The notes under the pieces are model-generated. The model saw nothing but the letters and a program-made list of their open reading frames with translations. It was not told where the DNA came from and made no database searches. The position numbers were made by a program, and so were the translations under genes. A stretch of DNA of 64,000 nucleotides from Candidatus Bathyarchaeota archaeon. GTDB lineage: Archaea; Thermoproteota; Bathyarchaeia; JAPDIZ01. Below, one piece after another: positions 25,087 through 32,124 of the stretch; the stretch's first letter is position 1; the number at the start of each line of letters is the position of its first letter. Location of the stretch: positions 36,289 through 100,288 of the forward strand of contig JAPDIZ010000005.1 in NCBI GenBank assembly GCA_029259355.1. Reading direction: 5' to 3'.

Positions 25087-25617
25087 TTGTTGGATGAGGT
25101 CATAGAGCTGCTTGAGGAGGAGCTTTCCAGAGAAGCTCTTTGCGAAGTTCCTGAAGACCTGCTGGTTAGGGTAAGGGAATACGTGGAGAGGCTGAGGGAG
25201 CTGGCTCACCAAAACCTTGTTCAGGAGAAGCTGGCGGAGAGGGAGGAGGAGCTTCTGAGGCAAGCTCTCGCTGCGCTCATCGAGGCTCGGGTACGCAAGC
25301 TCCTGAAAGTCGCCAGCAGCGATGGAGGCGCTCTGCAACACCTCTTGGCCTATGAGTATCAGCTGATGGGGGAGCTTTTCAGTGCTGCTGCGCCACGTAA
25401 GCAGCTACAGCTTGAGGAGGTCAAGGGGGTTGGGGGGAGGGTGGTGATCAGGTTCATCTCAGAGGTTCCAGCTATCGTTGGCACCGACTTAAGGGCTTAT
25501 GGGCCATTCAAGCAGGAGGATGTCGCTTCAATCCCCTTGGAGAATGCGCAGGTTCTCATCGAGAGGGGGGTAGCCATCCCCGTCTCGGTAGCGAGTTCCA
25601 GAAGAAGGAATAAATAG
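25087..25617 (+). CDS. GINS replication complex subunit
   Basis: Protein of 176 residues from TTG at 25087 (25090 is equally possible), directly after the priS stop. An alpha-helical A domain with long coiled stretches (residues 1-100) is followed by a beta-rich B domain, FISEVPAIVGTDLRAYGPFK ... VLIERGVAIPV, the layout of archaeal Gins51/Gins15. GINS tethers MCM to primase and Cdc45/RecJ. Adjacency to priS supports the assignment; no other GINS gene is in the window. Confidence 0.88.
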   Translation: MLDEVIELLEEELSREALCEVPEDLLVRVREYVERLRELAHQNLVQEKLAEREEELLRQALAALIEARVRKLLKVASSDGGALQHLLAYEYQLMGELFSAAAPRKQLQLEEVKGVGGRVVIRFISEVPAIVGTDLRAYGPFKQEDVASIPLENAQVLIERGVAIPVSVASSRRRNK

Positions 25618-25657
25618 TTGGAGAATTTGGTATCCCCGAAGGGGTCTGCAGGAAGAG

Positions 25658-25936
25658 ATGAAGGTTCCGAAGGAAATAAACACCTACTGCCCTAGATGCA
25701 GAGCCTACACTCTTCACACAGTCTCCATTTACAAGAAGGGCAAGGATAGGGTGCTTGCTGAAGGCGCTAGGAGGTACCAGATGAAGCAGAAGGGGTATGG
25801 TGGGCAGAAGAAGCCTATACAGAGGAGGACAGCTAAGGTCACCAAGAAGCAGACTCTCAAGCTTAGGTGTAAGGAGTGCGGCTACATAATACACAGAGAG
25901 GGTATTAGGCTTAGGAAGCTTGAGGTGGTCTCGTAG
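25658..25936 (+). CDS. rpl44e: ribosomal protein L44e
   Basis: Protein of 92 residues starting MKVPKEINTYCPRCRAYTLH, with the second zinc pair in LRCKECGYIIHREGIR. A highly basic middle binds rRNA near the E site. ATG start with GGAAGAG 5 bases upstream. Pairing with S27e directly downstream is conserved in archaea. Confidence 0.97.
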   Translation: MKVPKEINTYCPRCRAYTLHTVSIYKKGKDRVLAEGARRYQMKQKGYGGQKKPIQRRTAKVTKKQTLKLRCKECGYIIHREGIRLRKLEVVS

Positions 25937-25948
25937 AGGGGAGTTGCC

Positions 25949-26146
25949 TTGTCTTCTTGGGAGGAACTCATACCTAGACCTAGAAGCCACTTCATACGGG
26001 TTAGGTGCCCCGACTGCGGAAACGAGCAGATAACCTTCGATAGAGCGACTACAGAGGTCTCGTGCAGCGTATGTGGAGCGAAGCTGGTGGAGCCTAGGGG
26101 AGGAAAGGCGAAGATACTGGGTGAGATAGTAGCTGTCTTGGATTAG
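25949..26146 (+). CDS. rps27e: ribosomal protein S27e
   Basis: Protein of 65 residues starting at TTG with GGGGAG upstream (25938-25943). A single zinc ribbon: RCPDCGNEQITFDRATTEV with CSVCGAKL. Short length is normal. Lies between L44e and eIF2-alpha, 10 bases from the latter. Confidence 0.97.
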   Translation: MSSWEELIPRPRSHFIRVRCPDCGNEQITFDRATTEVSCSVCGAKLVEPRGGKAKILGEIVAVLD

Positions 26147-26156
26147 GGGGCTTCGC

Positions 26157-26945
26157 ATGTCCAAGAAGCCTGAGTACCCAGAGATTGGCGACCTCGTAGT
26201 TGGAACCGTTTCGAGGATCATGCCTTATGGAGCCTACGTTACGTTAGACGAGTTTGGCGAGAAGGAAGGGCTACTTCACATATCCGAAATCTCCTCCACG
26301 TGGGTTAAGAACATCAGAGACCACGTGAGAGAGGGGCAAAAGGTAGTCCTGAAGGTTTTGAGGGTTGACCCGGATAAGGGCCACATAGACCTCTCCCTTA
26401 GGAGGGTTTCTGGTCGCGAGCGAAAGGAGAAGATGCTAGCTTACAAGCGCGAGAAAAAAGCCATCTCCATCATAAAAATGGCTGGGGAAAGACTGGGCGA
26501 AGACCCCGAGTCCTTCTTCGAGAAAGTTGCTCCAGTTATTGAGGAGGAGTATGGCGAGCTACACCCAGCCTTGGAAGAGGTTGTTGAGAAGGGAAGTAAG
26601 GTTTTGGTGAAGCTTGGGCTCTCCGAGGAGTGGGCAGAGACCATCTACCAGCTTTCTAAGGAGAAGATAAAGCCCCCTAGAGTGAGGATAAGGGGGTTCT
26701 TCGAACTCGTTTGCTACAGACCAGACGGGGTAAGGGCTGTGAAAAACGCGCTTATGGCTGCGCAGAGCGTAAAGAAGCCAAGGGACTGTGAGATTAAGAT
26801 ATACGTGCTCGGAATACCCCGCTACAGAATCGAGGTCTACGCAAAGAACTACAAAGATGCTGAAAAAGTGCTCAAAGCAGCGGTTGATGAGGCTTTGAAG
26901 ACCATCGAAAGCGCTGGAGGAAGGGGGAGCTTTACTAGGGAGTAG
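26157..26945 (+). CDS. eif2a: translation initiation factor eIF2 subunit alpha
   Basis: Protein of 262 residues: an N-terminal S1 OB fold (GDLVVGTVSRIMPYGAYVTL, LLHISEISSTWVKNI), a helical middle domain, and a C-terminal domain (IRGFFELVCYRPDGVRAVKNAL). aIF2 delivers initiator tRNA to the ribosome; the initiator tRNA gene is also in this window. The ATG start follows GGGGGC. Nop10 follows 6 bases after the stop. Confidence 0.97.
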   Translation: MSKKPEYPEIGDLVVGTVSRIMPYGAYVTLDEFGEKEGLLHISEISSTWVKNIRDHVREGQKVVLKVLRVDPDKGHIDLSLRRVSGRERKEKMLAYKREKKAISIIKMAGERLGEDPESFFEKVAPVIEEEYGELHPALEEVVEKGSKVLVKLGLSEEWAETIYQLSKEKIKPPRVRIRGFFELVCYRPDGVRAVKNALMAAQSVKKPRDCEIKIYVLGIPRYRIEVYAKNYKDAEKVLKAAVDEALKTIESAGGRGSFTRE

Positions 26946-26951
26946 AGCTCC

Positions 26952-27116
26952 ATGCGGTGGAAGCTGAGACGCTGCGTCGAGTGCGGTGAGTACACCCTAA
27001 GAGACAAGTGCCCGCTTTGTGGAGGAGAGGTTAGAGCCCCCCACCCAGCGAAGTTTTCCCTCGACGATAAGTACCTCTTCTATAGGGTGAGAGCGATCAG
27101 GCAGTCTCGCCACTGA
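26952..27116 (+). CDS. nop10: H/ACA ribonucleoprotein subunit Nop10
   Basis: Protein of 54 residues. The sequence MRWKLRRCVECGEYTLRDKC ... CPLCGG ... PHPAKFSLDDKY matches Nop10: a zinc ribbon with four Cys and the PAKFSLDDKY linker that contacts Cbf5. Nop10 is part of the pseudouridylation RNP. The order eIF2-alpha then nop10 is conserved in archaea. Its last 20 bases overlap the convergent STT3 gene. Confidence 0.93.
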   Translation: MRWKLRRCVECGEYTLRDKCPLCGGEVRAPHPAKFSLDDKYLFYRVRAIRQSRH

Positions 27117-29202
27117 CGACGCGGTAGATGAAGACGTGGCCACTTTTGGAGCAGTACACCAGCTTGAAGATCTTCAGGGATGGAGGCTCTTCCACTCCGA
27201 TAACATAGCGGTAGAGGGGTGGGGAGTGCTGGTACAGGCCGAAGAGGATTAGCTTCATTAACACAGTGTCTTCTCTTGGAAGCCAAAGCCTCATGAGCCT
27301 AGGGTTTTGTGAGATCATACCGACTATCTCAGCGTCTGAGTACCCAGCTATCCTCGCCATCGAGATCCACTTGGCCTCGTCCCCCAGCATGTAAGGTGGG
27401 GCTACGCCCATCCAGAGCTCAGGCGTCCCATACACCACTACGTGCGTGATGCCATACTTCTGTAACAAGCCGTTTGAGGCGAGCTCTTCCTCGGTTGAGA
27501 GGTATATCTTGGCGACGTCCCTTATCCGATCGCTCTGGAGGGTAGCGTTATCCACCACGGTCTTTCGATGAGCAATGGCTGCTACCCAGTAGCCAGAGTC
27601 CCACCAAGTAAGCACCACCGCATCCTCGCTTAGGTTCTCCCTCATCCAGTTCAGTGCGTCTGGCCAATCGCTCTCGGCATACCACCGCCCACCGATCTGC
27701 ACGGGAACACCTCCCGAGAGGATGTCGGGAGGTGGGGGAGGGGGTTCTGGGTAGATGCCGCCAACCGCTGCAGAGATCGCTGGGAAGCAAACTTCTGCGG
27801 ATAAAGACCAGCAGATTAAGCTGAGCACAGCCAGCGCCCCCAAGGTGGAGGGGCCCGTCCTAAGCCTCGCCCCAGCTCTAGCCCTATTCCTCTTAGGAGC
27901 CGACCTAAGCCTAATAGATAGAAGCATCGGGTTCAGCAGCTTGCTCAGCGCAAGCCCTGCGAGCACGCAGACAGCGGGTACTAGTAGGTGGCTGAGCCTA
28001 AGCATAGACCCCGCTAGATACGTTGCTGGGACAAAGTATAGGAGCACCAAAGCCCTTTGCGGAGAAGCTTCCCTGACGCAATAATAAGCTCCTAGCAGCG
28101 CGAGAAGTGCTGACACGTGGAAACCTCCGTAGAAGGTGAGCCACGTGGGTAGCTGGTAATCAGCTACGGAGCTGGCGATGGGATCATCCATCCTAGCAGC
28201 AGGATTGATTACATAGTAGAACTTCGCGGGAAGCTCTCCCGAGAGTAAGAACGCGGAAAGAAGCGAAGCAGCGACCATCACCGACGCCAAAACAGCTAGG
28301 GCGCGCTTGCTGACGCCTCTCCTCGAAAGCCACTCAAACAAGTAGGCGATGGGGATGGCTGAAGCTGCTATCACGGCAGCTGGAGCTACCCCCACCACGC
28401 TTGGTTTGGGGAGCAGCGCACCAACTATCAATCCGGGAGCCACCGAGATGCAGTAGTGGGGTAGGAGATTTCTGCAAGCAACCCAGCCAGCGGCAGCTAT
28501 GGCGACGCAGCATAGCCACAGGGTGGCGTAAGCGATGTAGAAAGCCCCCCAAGAGATTGTTAGGTAGAGGAGCGAAAGCGAAGCCACAGCAGAGAAGAGG
28601 TAGGGTGACCTAGAGCCCCCCAGGGATTTTGCGAAGGAGTAGAGCAAGAGGACTATCAAGGGTATGCCAAGCGCCTCGTGGAAAAAGCCCCCGAAACCCG
28701 ACCTGCTTACATGGATGGGTGACCCCGCCATGAGAAGAGCTGAGAAAAGCCCAGCTGTTTCGCCCCCCAGCTCTCGACCCAGCAGATAAGCTGCGACGCA
28801 CGAGATAGCTGCTAAGCCCATCGGAATCGCAGCGCAGACTTCTAGCATGGAACAGCTTACTCCTAAAGAGGTTAGTAGCGAGTACGTCAGCGCGGCTAAG
28901 AGAGGAAGCCCCATGTACGTGGTCGAGGCTACCTCCCTGCCCGTGGGGTACCAGCTGAGCGCATCTCTCCACGAGAGGTAGCTTGAGAAGCCGTTCCTCG
29001 CTATGTACTCAGCCACCCTTAGGTGATACCAAGGGTCTTGGCCATAGAGATACACCCCATACTTGAGGGGGGAGAGGCGTAGGAGGAGGCACAGCGCAAC
29101 GATGCCGGAAAGACAGGCGGCGGAGACTAGCGAGGCTCTTCTCAGGCGTAGGCGAAGCAGAAGCGATTTGGCCTTTGAGGCGTTTTGGCTCGTAGCCAAC
29201 AC
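27097..29202 (-). CDS. aglB: oligosaccharyltransferase catalytic subunit AglB/STT3
   Basis: Protein of 701 residues: about 13 N-terminal hydrophobic membrane segments, then an extracytoplasmic C-terminal domain. The metal-binding GQDPWYHLRV motif (near residue 55) and the acceptor-binding WWDSGYWV motif (near residue 500) are the hallmarks of STT3-type enzymes that N-glycosylate proteins at Asn-X-Ser/Thr. A Pro-rich linker (PEPPPPPPDIL) joins the two halves. The start is uncertain by up to 20 residues. Convergent with nop10. Confidence 0.94.
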   Translation of the reverse strand: MLATSQNASKAKSLLLRLRLRRASLVSAACLSGIVALCLLLRLSPLKYGVYLYGQDPWYHLRVAEYIARNGFSSYLSWRDALSWYPTGREVASTTYMGLPLLAALTYSLLTSLGVSCSMLEVCAAIPMGLAAISCVAAYLLGRELGGETAGLFSALLMAGSPIHVSRSGFGGFFHEALGIPLIVLLLYSFAKSLGGSRSPYLFSAVASLSLLYLTISWGAFYIAYATLWLCCVAIAAAGWVACRNLLPHYCISVAPGLIVGALLPKPSVVGVAPAAVIAASAIPIAYLFEWLSRRGVSKRALAVLASVMVAASLLSAFLLSGELPAKFYYVINPAARMDDPIASSVADYQLPTWLTFYGGFHVSALLALLGAYYCVREASPQRALVLLYFVPATYLAGSMLRLSHLLVPAVCVLAGLALSKLLNPMLLSIRLRSAPKRNRARAGARLRTGPSTLGALAVLSLICWSLSAEVCFPAISAAVGGIYPEPPPPPPDILSGGVPVQIGGRWYAESDWPDALNWMRENLSEDAVVLTWWDSGYWVAAIAHRKTVVDNATLQSDRIRDVAKIYLSTEEELASNGLLQKYGITHVVVYGTPELWMGVAPPYMLGDEAKWISMARIAGYSDAEIVGMISQNPRLMRLWLPREDTVLMKLILFGLYQHSPPLYRYVIGVEEPPSLKIFKLVYCSKSGHVFIYRVVSGETA

Positions 29203-29215
29203 CCTCGGCCATTCC

Positions 29216-29383
29216 TTATTGCTGAACAGCCTTTATCTCTACGCTTGAGATCGAGAACTCTAGCTTCTTACCGCAGTTGGGGCAGTGCCCACCGAACTGT
29301 GCTATCACCTCGCTGGGAGACCTCAGCTCTATCCCCTTGTAGAGCACTGCTCCACAGCCCTTGCAGATTATCCGCTGCGGCAT
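29216..29383 (-). CDS. small zinc-ribbon protein (55 residues)
   Basis: An ORF of 55 residues with two cysteine pairs, CKGC (near residue 7) and CPNC (near residue 34), spaced as in a zinc ribbon, ending in a short charged tail. A TATA-like ATAAAT is present on the minus strand upstream of the ATG at 29383, so it may have its own promoter. It lies 13 bases upstream of aglB and could be cotranscribed. Similar mini zinc ribbons are common in archaea but are mostly unassigned; no function is proposed. Confidence 0.75.
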   Translation of the reverse strand: MPQRIICKGCGAVLYKGIELRSPSEVIAQFGGHCPNCGKKLEFSISSVEIKAVQQ

Positions 29384-29436
29384 GCTTTCAGCCCTAAATC
29401 TGGGCTTACATCTCCTTCATCGGATTTATGCATTGC

Positions 29437-30147
29437 CTATTTGGCTTCCTCAAAGCCCCTCTCCCCCAGCTTGACCTCGCAGAAAACTCCCTCTACCCCC
29501 GAGCCCCCCCACTTCTCGAGGTAGATTCTCCTGACCTCCCTCCTTGGAGTCTTTACGAGCTTCAAGACCACGCTTGACCAGTAGATTAGCGCTCTAGAGG
29601 CTACGGGCTCCACCACCCCACGCCCTTCGTCGGAGAGCTTCTCCCTGACTTGGCTGGTGAGCAGCACAGCGAGTTCGTGGCTCTTAGCGTATTCTGCGAG
29701 CAGCGCCAGCCGAGCGTTTAGCTCTCTGTGCAGGAGAAAGCTCTTCGGCGCTTTCTCTACCTCTACTCTGTATAGGGTGGTTATCGAGTCGAATACCACT
29801 AGCTTCACCCTCGACGTGAGATACTTCTCCAAGTCGTCGATGAGCGCATTTTGCTCACCGAAGGTTTTTGGGGAGAAGACTATGAGATTGCTTAGGTCGC
29901 CCGGCTCACCACCCGCTACCTCAGCCACCCGCTTCGGTGAGAAAGTCTGGTCGCAGTCTACGAAAAAAGCCTTATACCCAAGTTTTACGCAATTAACCGC
30001 TGTCTGAAGAGCAAGAGTTGATTTACCTGTCTCCGCCTCTCCATATGCTAGGGAAACAACCCCCGTGGGGAAGCCGCCTCTTAACAACCGGTCTATTGGG
30101 TTGCAAGAGGTGGGTATTTGCTGAAGGCGATCAAGCGCTCTGCTCAT
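29437..30147 (-). CDS. RadB-like RecA-superfamily ATPase
   Basis: Protein of 236 residues, a single RecA/KaiC core: Walker A GEAETGKSTLAL near residue 38, Walker B VKLVVFDSITTLY, and the segment LAVLLTSQVREK before the L2-like region. The opening PTSCNPIDRLLRGGFPTGVVSL matches RadB and related recombinase paralogues that assist RadA in homologous recombination. It lacks the N-terminal DNA-binding domain of RadA. Adjacent Zn-ribbon and RNase H-fold genes give no clear functional link. Confidence 0.83.
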   Translation of the reverse strand: MSRALDRLQQIPTSCNPIDRLLRGGFPTGVVSLAYGEAETGKSTLALQTAVNCVKLGYKAFFVDCDQTFSPKRVAEVAGGEPGDLSNLIVFSPKTFGEQNALIDDLEKYLTSRVKLVVFDSITTLYRVEVEKAPKSFLLHRELNARLALLAEYAKSHELAVLLTSQVREKLSDEGRGVVEPVASRALIYWSSVVLKLVKTPRREVRRIYLEKWGGSGVEGVFCEVKLGERGFEEAK

Positions 30148-30175
30148 CCCACAATTCCCTGCTAGGCATTACGTA

Positions 30176-30787
30176 ATGGTTTTTACGGTGAGGAGTCGCA
30201 TGGGGCCTGTTGTAGCGCTTGCAACGGTAAACGGGAGAGCTTACTACGCCCTAACTAAAGAGCTGAAGAAGAGGGGCTTGTCCTTCATCGAAGTAGTGCC
30301 GGGAAACGAGGTGCCCGCCGAGGCTGAGGTGATCATCAGCACCGACGCAGAGAAAAACCTGCTTCCCAGCGACAAGCCCATCGTCACGTTCAGGGGGAGC
30401 GCGGAGGAGGCTGTTGATGAAGCCATTCAAGCTGCTCTAAAGTCCGGGGGATTTGATGAAATCGTTATTGGCGTAGACCCTGGCAAGAGATACGGCATCG
30501 CGGTCGTCGGAGACGGCAAGCTGATAAAGTCTCTATCGCTCTACGACCCAGACTCAGTTGTGGAAGAAGTAAAGCGCGTATTAGCGAGATTTAGAGCTCG
30601 CAGAGCATTGGTGAGAGTTGGTGATGGAGCGCCTACCTACCGAGACGCCGTCCTCGACAAGCTCTTCATCCTTGGAGTTTCCGTAGAGCTAGTTTCAGAA
30701 GTGAGAACTACTTCACACAGAAGGTCGAGGAGAGATGAAGAAGCTGCTTGGAGGATTGCCGCGAAAAAGGGAAGGAGGGTTAGGTGA
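30176..30787 (+). CDS. RNase H-fold (RuvC/YqgF-like) protein
   Basis: Protein of 203 residues, or 195 from ATG at 30200. The second half opens with the segment IVIGVDPGKRYGIAVVGDG, whose Asp and following Gly-Lys-Arg/Gly pattern match the first strand of the RuvC/YqgF RNase H fold. LVRVGDGAPTYRDA and SRRDEEAAWRIA supply further acidic residues that could bind metal. The N-terminal half (VVALATVNGRAYYALTKELK) is not recognised. A nuclease or resolvase-like role is possible but unproven. It precedes the Clp1-like gene by 6 bases. Confidence 0.7.
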   Translation: MVFTVRSRMGPVVALATVNGRAYYALTKELKKRGLSFIEVVPGNEVPAEAEVIISTDAEKNLLPSDKPIVTFRGSAEEAVDEAIQAALKSGGFDEIVIGVDPGKRYGIAVVGDGKLIKSLSLYDPDSVVEEVKRVLARFRARRALVRVGDGAPTYRDAVLDKLFILGVSVELVSEVRTTSHRRSRRDEEAAWRIAAKKGRRVR

Positions 30788-30793
30788 AAGCCG

Positions 30794-32062
30794 TTGAACA
30801 CGCATGCGCTGAGCAAAAACGAGACCCTAGTGGTTTCGGGTCCAGCCTCGATTTCGCTGATTGAGGGGAAAGCCACCGTATTAGGCGCCCCACTTCGCCC
30901 CGGAGCTAAGACCGTGGTGAGGAGAGGGAGGAGCCTTCCAGTATACGCGGAGGAGGACAGCCAAGTCAGCGTTGTCTTAGGAGAGGGGGGAGAGGTCCTC
31001 AAAGTAGAGGGCAGCACTCTGCCGCCTGATTGGGTAGCTGCTGTGGAAGCTATCGCTGATGGCGGTAGGCCATCCGTTGTGATAGTGGTAGGTGACGTGG
31101 ACTCGGGCAAAACAGCCTTCACAACACTGGTGTCCAACCACCTAGTCCTGAAGGGATATCGAGTGGCGGTGGTGGACGGAGATGTCGGGCAATCGGATAT
31201 AGGACCACCAACGACTGTGGGCTTTGCCCTATTGACCAAGCCCGTCGCAGACCTCTTCAGCGCTGAGCCCATCGAGATGGAGTTCATTGGCAACACAAAC
31301 CCCTACACAAGCGCTGAGCGCATCGCGTCTGCGATAGCCTCTCTCGCAAGGGGAGCTCTTGAAAGAGGAGCGGATTACGTAGCAGTCAATACCGACGGGT
31401 GGGTGCAGGGGGAGGAGGCCATAAGGTACAAACTCTCGATAATCGAGAAAACCTCTCCAAGGCACGTTGTCGCCCTCGGAGAAGGCGAAGCGATTAAGCA
31501 AATACTGAGCATGTGTCCGCCGAGCGTAGGCTGCATAACGCTCTCACCAGTATCTAACGTCGCTAAGAAGAGGGAGAGGGATGTTAGGAAGCAGCTTAGA
31601 GAGCAGGGGTATAGGAGGTACCTCAAGGGCGCCTCTGTCCGAAGCATACCGCTCGGATGGGTCAGCCTACAAAACTGCGCACTGCTGAGAGGGAAGCCCA
31701 TCGTAGATCCAGCCACCATCGACTGGCTTGAGTCAGAGCTAGGCGTCAAAGTGATTTACGCTGAGGAAAGCCCGGGCCAGATTCTAGTGGTGGTGAAGCA
31801 GCCGCCTAGGGAGAAAGTTGAGAATCTACGGGATAAGAAACTGAGAGCTTTATGCGAAGGAGACGAAGCGGGGCTTATCGTAGGGCTCTATGGAAAAACT
31901 GGCTTTTTAGGGATAGGAGTTCTCGAAGGCATAGACTTTCAGAGGAAAGTTTTGAAGGTCTACACACCAGTCAGAGAAGCCGTGCAGTCTATATCCATAG
32001 GCTGCATAAGGCTTGAGAAAGACGGGAAAGAAGTCTGCTCTCTTCCCGCCCCCCCTATATAG
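30794..32062 (+). CDS. Clp1/Grc3-type polynucleotide 5'-hydroxyl kinase
   Basis: Protein of 422 residues. The central kinase domain has Walker A VVGDVDSGKTAFTT near residue 98, VVDGDVGQSDIGPPTTVGFA, and the lid-region Arg/Lys. N- and C-terminal beta domains flank it as in Clp1. Archaeal Clp1-like enzymes phosphorylate the 5'-OH of RNA, and the fold's relatives act in tRNA splicing and rRNA processing. This is notable because the window has intron-bearing tRNAs whose spliced ends require healing, although archaeal splicing uses RtcB. The gene follows the RNase H-fold gene by 6 bases. Confidence 0.9.
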   Translation: MNTHALSKNETLVVSGPASISLIEGKATVLGAPLRPGAKTVVRRGRSLPVYAEEDSQVSVVLGEGGEVLKVEGSTLPPDWVAAVEAIADGGRPSVVIVVGDVDSGKTAFTTLVSNHLVLKGYRVAVVDGDVGQSDIGPPTTVGFALLTKPVADLFSAEPIEMEFIGNTNPYTSAERIASAIASLARGALERGADYVAVNTDGWVQGEEAIRYKLSIIEKTSPRHVVALGEGEAIKQILSMCPPSVGCITLSPVSNVAKKRERDVRKQLREQGYRRYLKGASVRSIPLGWVSLQNCALLRGKPIVDPATIDWLESELGVKVIYAEESPGQILVVVKQPPREKVENLRDKKLRALCEGDEAGLIVGLYGKTGFLGIGVLEGIDFQRKVLKVYTPVREAVQSISIGCIRLEKDGKEVCSLPAPPI

Positions 32063-32066
32063 CTCT

Positions 32067-32073
32067 TTTATAA
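32067..32073 (+). promoter_or_regulatory. TATA box of PEP synthase
   Basis: TTTTATAA-type element at 32067-32073 in an AT-rich gap. A start near 32098 leaves a short leader that includes the GGAGGG at 32111-32116. Confidence 0.5.
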
Positions 32074-32124
32074 TGAAAAACAATTTACGGCTGCAAGACA
32101 TACTGTTGGTGGAGGGTGCAGGTT

